Shown here one piece after another: positions 9,832 to 21,799 of a DNA stretch of 64,000 nt. A program made the position numbers and the translations under genes. Location: positions 203,567,200 to 203,631,199 of the forward strand of contig CM037876.1 in the NCBI GenBank assembly GCA_021292165.1. The letters run 5' to 3'. Numbering within the stretch: the stretch's first letter is position 1; each line of letters opens with the position of its first letter. Source of the DNA: Shinisaurus crocodilurus (taxonomy: Eukaryota > Chordata > Lepidosauria > Squamata > Shinisauridae). The notes beneath the pieces are model-generated. The model did not search any database. It was not told the origin of the DNA and worked only from the letters and a program-made list of their open reading frames with translations.

Positions 9832-10035
9832 GCGATGGCGGTCTCAGGGGAACTGAGGGAGAGGGCGGGAACCCGCGTAATAGGGACGCAAGGGGGGAGG
9901 GGTTCCCGCCCAAAATTTGCCTCAGCTTTGGAATCTTCCCCAAGCGGCCTCCGCGCACGCGCGCAGAGCCCATGTGTGTGACTGCACAGATGACCACTCG
10001 AAGAACCACAGTTACAGGTAAGCAACCTGTCCTTC
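9832..10035 (-). repeat. Right inverted terminal repeat with 3' extension
   Basis: The inner part mirrors the left repeat. The outer about 30 bases (10,006-10,035: CACAGTTACAGGTAAGCAAC and on to CCTTC) have no left partner but are copied in the internal complementary region. This asymmetry is typical of DIRS elements. CAGGTAAG at 10,014-10,021 matches the splice-donor consensus. Confidence 0.88.
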
Positions 10036-10990
10036 AGTTTAAAGGTGTGTGTGTGTGGGTGTGGGTGTGCCGGGGCAGGGGGTGCGGTTGCTTCATTGGC
10101 TCTGGGGTAGCCATGCCAAAAAAGAAAAGAAAAACCCTAGCTATACATTAGTTATCTTATGCACATATAAATTACTCCTTTGAAGCACAGCCACTAGCAT
10201 TTTTTAGTTTGCAGTATTTGGACATAATCCAGGCAAGTTAAACACTTTAAAGTTTCGTAGATTTAAATAAGAAAGTTAAACATGCAACTAGACCTCTTCC
10301 CTTGATGTCAGCAGTGATGCAGTAGCATAATTTCAGACCCTGGACTTCATGGTCTTGTGAGGGTGAGGAGTGGGCTTCAGGCAGCCATGTGCATTACTAA
10401 CATTGCTCTTCCCCCTCCCCACACAGCCATAGAGCTGCACCTTCTATATTCATGATATGCTAGTGTGAACAAAGAAAACTGTTTGCTAACCCTGATTAAA
10501 AAAGAAGAAATACTCTTGAGCATGTACAGTTTCACATTTTAAACTCACTTAAATCATAGCACCATCATGCCTACAGAAATAAAATGGGGTTTGCTTCTGC
10601 TGCCCTGATGTTAAACAGTAAACACATTTACTTGGGAATAAGCACTGTTTTGTTCTAGACAAGGATAATATACTTTAAAAGTAAAAATAGTAACATGAGC
10701 ATCTGTAGCAATGTCCATGCCCAGCCAGCTGCCCCCCAGACTATGAATAGGAAGAAAGGATGCTGTAGCAAGCAGAGTCTGCTCTGGCGGGGCCTGGCAT
10801 ACTCATGATGACCCAGATGCTGGCACTGGAACTGTTTACTAGTGCCCTATCACCTTCTGCTCTCTGGGTGGTCATGGGCGGGGTGGGGTGCTGCTGAGCT
10901 GCAGGGTCCTGGACTTCGACACTGAGGTCCAGCCCTCGCTGCACCACTGGATGTCAGTGGGACTGAAAGTGCTTAACTCTGGCTGAATGT
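10036..10990. other. No recognisable gene
   Basis: A GT/GGGT-rich run lies at 10,045-10,085. The rest is AT-rich or mixed DNA without a recognisable domain, SINE or TIR. Confidence 0.45.
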
Positions 10991-10999
10991 TGCCCCTTT

Positions 11000-11165
11000 A
11001 TATTCATAATGATCACAATATTCTTATGAGGTAGGCCACTGCTATTCCCATTTCACAGATGGAGAAGTAAGGCTGAAAGTGAATCATTTGCCAGAGGTGC
11101 ACAATGAGTTGATGCCAAAGGGAGATTTAGCACCTGGAGTTCAAGGTGGAAATTCAGCAGCCTAT
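11000..11165 (-). mobile_element. MIR/CORE-SINE relic
   Basis: CTTATGAGGTAGGCCACTGC, then CCCATTTCACAGATGGAG, then AAGTAAGGCTGAAAG and TTGCCAGAGGTGCACAA match the reverse complement of the MIR core and body. Strongly diverged, so old. Confidence 0.65.
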
Positions 11166-11169
11166 TCAC

Positions 11170-12655
11170 TGGCTCAAATGCCCTTAAGACACATGCCCTT
11201 AAGACACAGGAATATAAAAATTGCTTTGCTGGATCAGACTGCAAGCCCAGAACTCAGCCAAATGCCTCTAGAAGCTCTCAAGCAGAGGATGAAAGTGATA
11301 GTCATTCCTTGTTATATGTCCTTGGCATCTGGTATTCTGAGAGAGACAGCCGCTGTACATAGAGGTTCTGTTGAGCTATAGCCACTAAAAGACCTAGGAC
11401 AGCTGCATTAATAAAATTACAGGCTTGCTCACAAATCTGGGATGCATGTAGAGTGAGATTCATAAAGCTTGGAGGTTGATCTTCAAGATTATAATTGAAC
11501 ATAGGAATGTTAATGGAGAACATGCCACAGCAGTATGTGATAACTGGCGCCCAGGATCTCATATCCAAAATAATATTTTGAAGTGCAAGGCTTAGCTTGT
11601 CCTTGGATGCTGAACATCACTGGTGGCTATACAGATTTTCTACTTTTTTGAAAACGGGTGCACTGCTTAGAACACAGAAACCCAGAAAGTTTAATTATGG
11701 ATTTGTTTTTTTGATCATTTCTAGTCTTTGTAAGGTTATGAAACACTCTGCAGACATCACTATAGCTTCAACAATTAAATACATAAAAGCATAAACTAGT
11801 GCCTATTGCCAAATCCTCCTCTAATTATTTTTAATAGCTGCTTGGCATGTTTTAAACAATGGATACAGAAAGTATAGACCAGTTGAAAAATGAGGAATTT
11901 TGCAGAACATTAGAATCATATGGATGGAAAGGACGAAATTGTTATCTAGACCAACTAGGATCGTAATTAAACATGATTGCAACAAAGTGGAAAAGCAAAA
12001 ATAAATAAATCTAGAACACATGCCAACGATTTGCCCTTAAGAACAAATATGCCCAGATGTTTCAAGCAAGCTCAATTGAACATTGTTCCTTTTAAATAGG
12101 GGTACTTGAAGAGAATGCAAGAGTTGTCATTTGTTCTTTGCTCTTGAATTAGGCCAACTCAGCCATTTACTGTGCCAACTCTGCTTACCTGGCTTCCATC
12201 CAAAATTAATCCCATGCAGGATTTTCTCGCTTTTCCTCTGCAAACCTATCACATTTTCTGACCCATCAGTCATTGCCAACTCCTTCTTTTAGATGCCTTC
12301 TGTCACTGTACATACAACTCTTGCAGTCAGAGGGTCTTTCTACTTGCTCTTGTCATTGATTTCAGTGCCACAATAATTATTAATACCCCAGTGCCAAATT
12401 TGTGCTGAACTAGAATACTCAGGATCTAGGGAGTGCCAGAGGGAGTGAAGCTCCCTGATCTTGTACTAAATGACAAGAAAATAGAAGTAACATGCTTGAA
12501 ACTGGGCTTTGAAGTTGGGGGTCAAAGAGGCTGCTTGGCATTAGAACTTCTGAGTCAAATTGTACTCTTTTGTCTTTCTTTTGTTTTGTTCTTAATTTTC
12601 TTCCCTTGCTTAACTGTATATATTGTCTAAACAATGTTTCGTTAAGACCAGGAAC
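11170..12655. other. No recognisable gene
   Basis: A 15-base tandem (CCCTTAAGACACATG) lies near 11,190-11,220. Otherwise AT-rich DNA; the small open frames have no recognisable domain. Confidence 0.45.
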
Positions 12656-12671
12656 ATTTACTGATCTTAAA

Positions 12672-12858
12672 TTTTTGATAGCTCAGTGGCAGAGCACATG
12701 CTTCGCTTTGCATGTGAAAGGTCTCAGGTTCAATCCCTGGCATATCCAGGTAGGACTGGGAAAACCCTGAAGAAACAGTGCCAGTCAATGTAGACAACAC
12801 TGAGCTAGATGAACCAATGGTTTAACTCAGTATATGGCAGCTTCGTTGTGTTTCTACT
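12672..12858 (+). mobile_element. tRNA-headed SINE, near full length
   Basis: An A-box-like block (TAGCTCAGTGGCAGAGCA) at about 12,679 and a B-box (GGTTCAATCCC) at about 12,727 sit at tRNA spacing. The unrelated body follows, with GAGCTAGATGAACCAATGG and AACTCAGTATATGGCAGCTT. Relatives of this family lie at 27,550, 32,757 (minus), 34,553 (minus) and 36,575 (tail). Not a tRNA gene, because the 3' half does not fold into an acceptor stem. Confidence 0.85.
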
Positions 12859-13044
12859 GAACCATTAAGGCCATTGCCACACTGGGATCACATGACTGAC
12901 TTGGGTTTTCTTTCTTAATTCTATCTCCTGTCCCCTTGCAAAGCTTGGCACAGGTCTGTAATTTACCATATTGTCTTATCACCCAGTTTCAGCTACAAGT
13001 GCTTCTCTTTGTGTGGACTAAAAACCTCTGAAACACGGTTAACA

Positions 13045-13740
13045 GTGAATTTAATTTATTGATTGATTGATTTACCGCTGACCATATTTAAAAATATCTC
13101 TAAGCAGTATACAAGAAACTTAAATACATTAAAATACATTATATACATTAAAATGCATAATAATTGGTAAAACATTGATATAAAACATTAATAAAACATT
13201 AAAACCAATACAACAACATAATTACAACTAAACAAACTGGGCAGCACGCTCACTCAGGGAAGGCCTGGGCAAAGAAATAGGTCTTTAATTGGCACCTAAA
13301 GCGTGCTACAGTTGGCACCTCCTGAATACTAGCAGGGAGGTCATTCCATAAGGTGGGCACCACCATGGAGAAGGCCTGCTTACTGGTTGCTGAGATGGCA
13401 GCCTGTAGGTCATTGTACAACCATCAAGGTCTCAGATGATCCTAATGATTGCACATGTCTGTATTGGGGAAGGTGATCTGGCAGGTAACCTGGTCCCAAG
13501 CTGTTCAGGGCTTTATATACTAACAGCTAGACCTTGTACTTGGTTCAGTAGCTAATAAATAGCCAGTGCAGTTGCTTTAACACCAGTGTAATATATTGTC
13601 AGGCACTCCAGTCAGCATCCTGGCTGCCGCATTCTGCACCAGCTGCCGCTTCCATACCAAGCATGACTGTAGCCCCGCATAGAGCACATTACAGTAATCT
13701 AAACATGAAACAGTGAACTTGTTCATGCAACAGACAGCAA
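13045..13740 (-). mobile_element. L2-type LINE 3' end
   Basis: On the minus strand, at about 13,730-13,250, the pieces match L2 ORF2 C-terminal blocks: D-Y-C-N, V-Q-N-A-A-A-R-M-L-T-G, then L-G-P-G-Y-L-P-D-H-L-P, all with frame changes. The AT-rich 3' untranslated tail lies at 13,045-13,240. Non-functional. Confidence 0.75.
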
Positions 13741-14091
13741 GCATCTTTCATATAACACATGCATTTCAGCATTCAGATAGAGGTTCACATTTACACGTTC
13801 TGCACCTTATGTTGGCAGTGATTTACAACCCTATTAATGCTTAGCAACTCCGGATCCAGGGAATAATAGTTGGACATCTGCATTTGCCCCTGTGAGGCTG
13901 TCGTAGATGTTCCATCTTCACCCAACCAGATGGTAGTGAACTGTTAAATGTGTGTTGTGCTTTTTTCCTTTGCTGTCTCATAATCCTCTTTAAATGAACT
14001 CACTGTCAATTGACACTCCAGTGAGGATGGGCCTGAGCTACATTGTAATGAAGCACTTTTAAATGACAGGACAACAGACAGGACTTAGACT

Positions 14092-14188
14092 GCACTACAG
14101 TCCTATGCACACTGTCCTGGAAGTAAGCCCCGTTGAACACTGTGAGATTTATTTCTAGGTAAACATGCATAGGATTCCACTGCCAATG
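14092..14188. repeat. CAATCCTATGCAT-family repeat
   Basis: ACAGTCCTATGCACACTG, then AAGTAAGCCCCGTTGAACAC, then ACATGCATAGGATTCCACTG: same inverted-end design as the copies near 1,305, 17,368, 42,268 and 59,515. Confidence 0.65.
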
Positions 14189-14189
14189 T

Positions 14190-15594
14190 ACATAAGATGG
14201 AGCATAGATTGCATTGTCTTGGGACTAGGAACCATCATAAAAGCTATATTTAGATGAAAATCTAAAGATGGGATATGAGTGTGCATGAGAAATCCACTCA
14301 CACAGCCCGAGTTTTATATTTCTGACCTTGCTTCATCATTCTCCACTGTGACCAGGCAGACTGCTTTTTAAACTGAAAAATGGCTTGTGTGTTTGGCAGT
14401 GAAAATAGCTGCAGGAAAAAAATGTGAGTGTGAACCTCTGGCTGGGTGTGTGGTTCCCTCTCGTGTGTATTTCAGTTGTTTGGATGATGGATGGCCATAT
14501 AATTTTTGTCTGTTGACTTGTCTTGGAGATGAGGGAGGATACTTCAGCCACCTGAGTTACCCCTTCGTCCCTTTTGTTTGGATCCAGGTTTGTTCTAAGT
14601 CTCTCCTTTTCAATTTCAACCTATCTATAGTTAGGGCTGACTGTCATCAAAACCTTGTGCCATCAGAATAAATCATACTCATTTGCACAAATTACTTCAT
14701 TCCTGGCTATCCTGCTTGTGCCCTCCTCCTACCCCCTGGCCGTTCCCATCCTCCTGAGGCAGTGCCCCAGCAGTAGCGACAATACTTGCTTGTTGTTGGT
14801 TGTCTTGCCTCGTTCCCTTTTCCTGAAATGTCACAGACAGTGCTGCTGGGAAAGGGCCCTGACTGAGAGAGCTGGCAGAGAGGCAGCCAACCCAGCCACA
14901 CATTCCAGTAGGCATTGCACATGTGCAGGCATCACCCTGCTCACATGACACAAGCTGGTGACTCCCCTGCTGCGTAGCAGCATTTGTCTGAGCAGGCAGT
15001 AAGCAGGCACCAGGCAGACTGTACCGAGCAAGCAGTTGTGAAGTGTTGAAGGATGGAGCTGTGTGTGCCGTATGGCCTGCTCTGTACCCCCTAAGCTTGG
15101 CTGCTGCCCTCAGGTGCAGTGAAAGACGATGTCCCATTGCCAGTGTCAAACTAAGATTCAGCCAGCTCAATTGGCTTCCATATGTGGAATTGGAGGTGGG
15201 CTGGCCCTGCTGCTTCCCAATCATGTGCGTTAGAAAAATACCTATTATGTTAAATGAAGATGGTAAAGGAGATGCTTCTGGTCACTCCACCCAACTGCCT
15301 CCTTGTTTCTCTGTCATTGTTGAAGATCTTACCTTTCCCATCTCAGAGATATGCATCTCTGGATCATTTTTCACTCCCTGTCCTCTTCCTCTGTATTGGA
15401 CTGATCCAAAATCCTGTTTCATGACATGCAGAATCCTGCCTGCCCACCATAAATTTTGTGAAGCTTATCAAAATACTTATAGCTTCCTTTAAAATTTCAT
15501 AGTCTGTGCCCGTTGCCTTGACTCTTCTCTTCTCGTCCCACTCTCCACTGTTCATTTTCAGTCCTTTACTCCTTCCCTTTTTTCTGTCTTGGTT
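14190..15594. other. No recognisable gene
   Basis: Contains open frames up to 175 codons (for example minus strand 14,697-15,224 and plus 15,043-15,492). They overlap one another, show no known domain, and look like chance frames. Confidence 0.4.
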
Positions 15595-15690
15595 ATTTGT
15601 GGTACATTGTAAATCTTCTGGGAATTGATGTATCTGTCTTGTACAGCGCCTAACACATAAATGGTGCTAAATAAACATAGTAGTAATAAT
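15595..15690 (+). mobile_element. CORE-SINE/L2-type 3' tail
   Basis: CATTGTAAATCTTCTGGGA, then TACAGCGCCTAACACATAAA, then TGGTGCTAAATAAACATAGT matches the common 3' tail of CORE-SINE/LINE2 elements (AGCGCCTAGCACA...GGCGCTAAATAAA). Confidence 0.6.
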
Positions 15691-15694
15691 CTGT

Positions 15695-17115
15695 GAAAGT
15701 TGGAATTCATAGCAAGACAAATTTTGTGCCTGTTTCCAAAACAGTACACATGCAAGTGAAAAATAGCACAGACCTCAGCTGTGACAATATTGCTCTAGGA
15801 TGAAAAAGGGTAAGGAATTATAATGGTGATGAAGGAGAAAAGGGGCAAAATAGACTTGGAATCATGACTTTATAGCTACGGTTGGACTAACATTCATGTA
15901 ATCTACTATCTTCAATTATTCATTATGTTAAATAGATTTACAGTAACTGAAGAAAGACAGGAGCCAGGATGGAGTACGTGGAACCACTGTGAGCTGCAGT
16001 GTACAGGAATTGAACCCCTTATGGGGACAATTATGCTTTCCTGCTTAATGGAGATCTTATCAAAAGTGCTGTGGCTCTGATCTGCGTATAACCCATAGAT
16101 GCCTCTGTACGATCATTCTATTTATCTGTAAGCCCTTTGGTATGAGAAATAAGGCGGATAAATATTTAAGGAGGTAGAACAAGACACTTCTTTGAAATCA
16201 TTACATGTGCTGAGCTTGTGTGCCAGAACCCAAAAACACACAAGGGGAAAGCAAAGTGGTTGCATTGTAAATGTGGTGAAATGCCAAAGAATTAAGATGT
16301 GTTACATCGATGCACTCGCTTAACAGGAAATGATTACTCCAGTCCTATTGATTGGCTTCAGCACTACCTGTGCTGCCTTCCCTGAAGTACTAGCCAATCA
16401 CCCTAGGAAAATCCTACCCCTTCCTTTAATCCAGACAATGGTCCACATAGCTTTGCATAGGTATTCACAGCTCCCATAGGCTGAAAGGAATTAAGCCAGG
16501 AAGATGTCAGTGGAGGGCAGACAGGACCCCTCTCTGTCAAGTGAAAGTGGTACAAAGGCCTTTGGACAGCACAGCTGTGCCACAAGGGGGCTCAGGTGCA
16601 TGGCAGAGAGGAGAGTTGTTTCCTAACATCAGCACAAAATTCTTAGCACAGCATCAAGCTGTAAAATCTGCTTATATAGCTATATTTTTAATATACCCAA
16701 TCCTTACAGTTCAGAGAAGACCACAGCAGACATAATGCTATGTTTGCCACTATAGGATAAAACATAATCTTTTTTCAAACCTGCAGTATCTTGCTGAAGT
16801 TGCCCTTTGTAATCTGTCACAAAGGCTCTGGTTGGTGGATCTTGGGGATCTAGTCAAAAACAAAGTAGATCCCGCAAGACTGAGGTCTGCCCACCCCTAT
16901 CCAAGGAGACCAAAATGTTTCCGAATAGTCCCTTTTAGAATGTTAAATTTGTGTCCATTCCCTTATGCTTAGTGTTGCCATATTCCAGGGCCCCAAATCT
17001 GGGCAGCTTAATTGCATATGGTGCACATTATTTTACTAATTATGTACATCATGTGGTGGATTGGGAAAGGATTAAGCAACCATAACCCTGCTGTTTTCCC
17101 ACACAGCTCGTTCAA
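15695..17115. other. No recognisable gene
   Basis: AT-rich DNA with short unremarkable open frames. No SINE, TIR or splice-supported exon seen. Confidence 0.4.
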
Positions 17116-17125
17116 AGTTGGTTTA

Positions 17126-17254
17126 CAGCAATGGTGGGGAACACGTGGCCCTCCAGGTCTTGTTGGACTACAACCCCCACCATCCCTGACCATTAACCAA
17201 GCTGGCTGGGGCTGAGTCCAACAACATCTGGAGGCCACAGCTTCCTCACCCCTG
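17126..17254. mobile_element. hAT-type foldback MITE
   Basis: Ends CAGCAATGGTGGGGAAC and CTTCCTCACCCCTG. The body folds back: TTGTTGGACTACAACCCCCA versus GTCCAACAACATCTGGAGG. Same family as 57,258-57,393 and 57,860-57,986. The expected 8-base target duplication is not clear here. Confidence 0.7.
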
Positions 17255-17364
17255 CTTTATAGGGAAGAAATAAATTGTTGTGCTTTCCTTATATACTTCT
17301 GCGTGTAATGTAGTACCCTCAAAGGTTAAATAAAATTACAATTATATATTGTGAGAAGTCTAAG

Positions 17365-17460
17365 GCTCCAATACTGTGCACACTTTCCTGAGAGCAAACC
17401 TCACTGGACACAGTGGCCCTCAATTCTGAGTAAATATGTAGAGGATTGCACTGTTAGTCT
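17365..17460. repeat. CAATCCTATGCAT-family repeat
   Basis: From CTCCAATACTGTGCACAC to GTAGAGGATTGCACTGTTAG, diverged copy of the family described at 14,092-14,188. Confidence 0.6.
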
Positions 17461-17469
17461 AATAAAGTA

Positions 17470-17719
17470 CAGTCATGCCTTGGATTGAGAGCATAATTCG
17501 TTCTGGAAACATGCTTGTAATCCAAAACACTCTTATATCAAAACGAAATCCCCCCAAAAAAATTTGTACAGAGATTTTTAATTTAAGCTGTACTACAGTA
17601 CTTGTATTGCAAGACGTTGCTTGTATATCAAGTAAAAAAAAATTAAATAAATATTTAAAAATTTGCTTGTCTTGCAAAACGCTCTCAAACCAAGTTACTT
17701 GCAATCCAAGGTATTACTT
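17470..17719 (-). mobile_element. Tc1/mariner-type MITE, copy 1
   Basis: About 250 bases with terminal inverted repeats CAGTCATGCCTTGGATTGAG and ...CAATCCAAGGTATTACT, flanked by TA. In the opposite orientation to the copies at 43,178 and 62,198. It has an AT-rich centre with no coding capacity. Confidence 0.8.
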
Positions 17720-18166
17720 TAACTGTGATTTCACTTGCATATGTTGCAGTATCCTCCATACTCTGCCTTTTCCTTATGCATGGAAATTCCTTACTATATT
17801 CCTCACTGTATGTAGTTTGGTGCTCTCTCTTTTTTGTCTGTCTTAACACTTTTAGGTGGCATTTTTCTCTCTGGTAGATACCACTATAAAAAAATAATAA
17901 GTTATGCTGCATTGGTAGGGTAACTGTAAATGTTTAAAAACTCAGTGGGGAGGAAATCACTTTTTTGGTCTGAAATAATAAGATCATGAGCTCCTGTTTT
18001 TGCCACTACCTTTTGTTTTTGGGAAGACATGCTTAACCTAATCACAGCTACACCAGAATCCTGGATTTCTTGAATTGTTTTCTATGGGGTAGCAATCACT
18101 TTTCCACCAAGAAGACCCTGAAAAATGGCTTCGAAATGAACCAGGAAGTTCTTTTTCTAGACAGTG

Positions 18167-18244
<78 letters not shown>

Positions 18245-19984
18245 AACTTCTAGGCTGTTTCCCTAAATGTCAGTCATAGCTATGCTGATCATATATTGGC
18301 TAAAAACACTAAAAGGCAGTAGGAAGGTAATTTCTCACAAAATGAATGGGCAGAATACTGCCTGCACATTTGTGTTGTATCTTGGATTCTACAAGGGCAA
18401 GAGACCTTTATTTTAAAAAATAAACACTGGGAATATGGGCCAGTTAATGGTGTGAATGGGCACTGGGTGACACAGCTAGAATCCAGGTAAAAGCTGGACA
18501 ACCAGGCAGTATGGCAAACCTTATGCTGGGAGTGGACTGTCCAATTTGGCCCATATAAACTGCTGAAAGTCAGTTATTGTGGCATATATGACACATGCTG
18601 TTGAAAGATTCCTTCATATTACAACTGAAGTTATGACATCCAGTAATATATCAGTTGGGTAGATGGAGGGGCCAAGGCAGCAATGGGGTCTGCTGTGAAG
18701 CATTGGTCCTTGATCCTAGTTTGATTGTCTGTTGTTGAGTACAGAAATAGCCCTCAGAATTGGAATCAAATATTGTTTTGGTTCTTGAATCCCAAGCACA
18801 CCCTCCTTGTTAGTGAATGACCAAGTACATGTGGCAAAGTTTCCTTTTGTAATTCTGTGCTGCCTTTGGCATCATTCATTCTCTTAATCTTCAGTTTGTG
18901 ACATTGCCAATCATTCTCCACAGCAACAGACACTGATGTCACAAATCCAACAGATTATTACCTCTCAGCAAAAATCTGGAGGGTAGAAAGGAAGAGAAAG
19001 GAGGGGTTTTTCACTAGCACATTATTAATTTTTAATTGGTTGGCTGACTGATGTAGAAGATAAAACACCAGTGACAGGCAGGACTACCTGTTTAGGATGT
19101 ACTTTTGTCTGTTATGTAAAAATTGCCTGTCATTTTCATTTGTATCCATTAGTTTTGAGCAGCCCTGGGTATCTCCTGACTCTTAGAAAGCCATGAAATC
19201 CCTTGATTGTAACGTCAAACCAAATAGATTTGTGAAAAGTTAGACTGAAGAATCTTCCATGTGAAAGGTGGAACAACATTACAATGTATACCCTCCCCCT
19301 GATCTCAGTAATTTATAGAAGTGTTCTCTTTTACCTTTCACGTGGTTACCAGCCAAAGTTCCATATATGTGTGTCCATGTGTTCATAATGGTAACTTCTA
19401 CTATACTCCACTTTTGTCCCAGATCAGGAAAGTTTTCAAGGGTATGACAATATCTGGAGCCTCAGTACTGAGCTCAATAATGTATTGTATCTGGAGAAAA
19501 TATGGGTTTTCCAGCCATGTCATATCAGGGAAAATCTGCTTATATAATATTTGATAAAGGAAATGTGGGCTCCAGAATTCCTCTGAGCTCTTCTGACTTC
19601 TTAAATGCAAAAATATACTGGCTTGGATCCTAAGATAAAATTAACATTCCTTCCATGGAGTTCCATATGTTTTCTGTCTCCGCTCCCACTGTAGCTGTTT
19701 ATGCCCCCCCCCAAGCCTGTCTGGGGAGCCATGGGGCCCTCTTGAACAATGTGGAATTGGGTGGGAGGGGGGAATTCCCAAAATCTGTCTTAGATCGTAT
19801 GATGTTAATTTAAGGAAGTCCACAGAAATAGTTTCCCTCAGGAACCCCATTCCACATTGTTCAGGAGGGGGCTCTGACCCTCTGGAAAGGCTTTTCAGGG
19901 GTACAGGTGGCTGCAGGAGAGAGGGGAGGGGGCAGGGAACTTTCCTTCCATGAACTTCCTTAAGTTAACCTATTTTAGGATCCA
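17720..19984. other. No recognisable gene; CT/CA microsatellite
   Basis: A (CT)n(CA)n run fills 18,166-18,244. The remainder has no domain or repeat I can name; sequence near 19,830-19,870 (CCATTCCACATTGTTCAGGA) mirrors 19,740-19,760 (CTTGAACAATGTGGAATTGG), a small inverted repeat. Confidence 0.45.
18166..18244. repeat. (CT)n(CA)n microsatellite
   Basis: Direct run of CT units changing to CA units, with one CT-phase interruption near 18,195. Confidence 0.95.
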
Positions 19985-20135
19985 AGCCATTGCTTGCGTT
20001 CACACAACACGCTAAGCCACGGTGGCTTCAATAAACCCTAAAACAAGCCATGACTTAGAAGGGTGGCTTCAAAGCCACGGCTAAGAAACACTGACTGGGT
20101 TCACACAACATGCTAAGCCATGGTGGCTAGCCAGT
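19985..20135. repeat. Repeat with GCTAAGCCACGGTGGCT motifs
   Basis: GTTCACACAACACGCTAAGC occurs twice (about 19,999 and 20,099), with CCACGGTGGCTTCAA and AGCCACGGCTAAGAA between. The inverted and direct copies suggest a foldback element related in style to 641-1,020. Confidence 0.5.
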
Positions 20136-20174
20136 CACTGAGGTGAAATATATTGCAGTTTTATGATGGTGTAA

Positions 20175-20568
20175 TTAGTGGTGGGCGATCCGCCAGCGAC
20201 CCAACCCATCTCTGGCTGGTGGATGCCGCTACTGTGCCCACCGAGCCGGGCTGAAAGTGGACGCATGCCAAGCCGCTTGGCAGACTTCTGGGTTCCCAGT
20301 GGGTCACTTTTTATGTAGAAAATGCCATAAAATACATCAAAAGTGGCCGCAATTTGTGCAAGTTATGAAAATTGTGGCCGCTTTGTGTATCTTATGGCAT
20401 TTTCTACATTAAAAGTGGCCTGCCGGGAACCTGGAAGGCGCTTCCCTGGCTCGACTTGGGAGAATGAGAGTTGAGCTGGGGAAGTAAGTAAGCAGGATGG
20501 AGTTCAGGGGTCGAGCCCAGCCAATTCACCGGATTTCCACCCCCAAATGAAATCCTCACACATCCCTA
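20175..20568. mobile_element. Non-autonomous element ending CACATCCCTA
   Basis: The right end CCTCACACATCCCTA matches the ends of elements at 48,548-48,964 (CATCCCTA) and 58,736-59,508 (CACATCCCCA). Inside, TATGTAGAAAATGCCATAAA and its near-exact inverse (TTATGGCATTTTCTACATTA) form a long imperfect hairpin around a CCGCAATTT loop region (20,312-20,416). Left end is uncertain. Confidence 0.55.
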
Positions 20569-20569
20569 G

Positions 20570-21799
20570 AATGCCACCAGCCTCTGCGGGGATGTTGGGG
20601 CTATACATGAGCTGAAAGTTTGGTCTGTCAGCAGGTGTTTTTAAAACCTGGTATTGTATCTTATAGGATGAAACTCTAGGGGAAAAATAGTGCTGAAAAG
20701 AAGGGAAATGAGTAATGAGTGCAAATCTCTACCTAGTGGACTGAATCTGCAACATATTTGCCTAATTCAGCAAAGCCTTTCATGAGTTAGGGACAGCAGG
20801 CTTTCAGCATTGTGGTTGCATTTCACAAATTATGCAAAATTACGGCCAGTTTATTGAATGAAGCAGAGATTCTGTTTACATCACATGAGTGCAATAAAAG
20901 TTTCATTAAACATGCACAAGTGTTACTGATTTCATGAATGAGGTATGGAATATGAAGAATGTAAACATATGGACAGGTACTCATATGGTTCCTTGATCAA
21001 AACTCTGGCACATGGGGATATTCCATATGCTTTGGGGAAAGGTATTCCACTGGGATGAGAGGATGATCTAACGGACTATAAACAATTTAGCCTGCCATTA
21101 AAATTGAAGATGCTTTTTATCTGCTGACTGGTGGTAAAAACTAGCAAAAATTACTAAAGGGCACAGATCCTTGACAGTCAACACTTTAAAAACAAATGAA
21201 CCATTAGCTCTGGCTGCAAGAGTCTTGCATGAAAACATTTTGATAGCTATGCTGCCTATTTCCATTTATTCTACTGTATGGCATAATTTGTTGATAGGAT
21301 GTTTTAACCTGAATTAAGATTTGAGTTCTTTTTACATTTTGAGTTTTCTGAGTGTAGAAGGGGAAATGATAGAATAAAAGGGATATGTTGGGGTTATAGT
21401 GTTGGAAAGAGTTCATTTGAAGAAAATGTTCCACCTACACTCATAGTTTGTTACTGTGTTTGTAATTAAAGAGTTAATGTAAGGCAAGCAATGGAAAAGG
21501 ATTTATGGATTTAAATTAGTAGTTTCCACACTGTGCCCAGAATTTCTTCCAACTCACTCAGCTTGGTAAAATCTAAATTTAAAAAAATCACAGATGTCAA
21601 ATGCACAAAAACATAATTTAAAACAAATCTTCAAACAGCCATCTGAAATACTTTGACTACATGATATTACGGTAACTCATATTAAGTAACTACAATCCAG
21701 TCTCTGTGAATGGATGTGTAATTATGGCAAAATACTAGCCATTGGCTGTGCCATAGACTTGTTTCTGTGGTCTCAAGGAAAACTTTGCAGATGAAAGCA
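20570..21799. other. No recognisable gene
   Basis: AT-rich DNA without recognisable domains or repeats. Confidence 0.4.

Larger units (their letters stand above)
3992..10035 (+). mobile_element. DIRS-type tyrosine-recombinase retrotransposon
   Basis: About 6.0 kb. It has inverted terminal repeats, gag with a CxxC finger, an RT-RNase H ORF with a YLDD box, an overlapping tyrosine-recombinase gene with R...HxxR...W...Y, and an internal complementary region that copies the joined termini. This set defines the DIRS order; LTR and integrase genes are absent. Both element ends carry TTC and no target duplication is seen, as expected for integration by a tyrosine recombinase from a circle. Gag and YR are disrupted but the RT-RH frame is fully open, suggesting a fairly recent but no longer autonomous copy. 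Local GC content and CpG density are far higher than in the flanks. Confidence 0.93.

Noticed and set aside
12672..12745. tRNA gene
   Set aside because: The A and B boxes are present but the 3' acceptor half is replaced by a SINE body shared with several other loci.
14697..15224. 175-codon minus-strand frame
   Set aside because: Competing frames on both strands and low-complexity composition; no recognisable domain.
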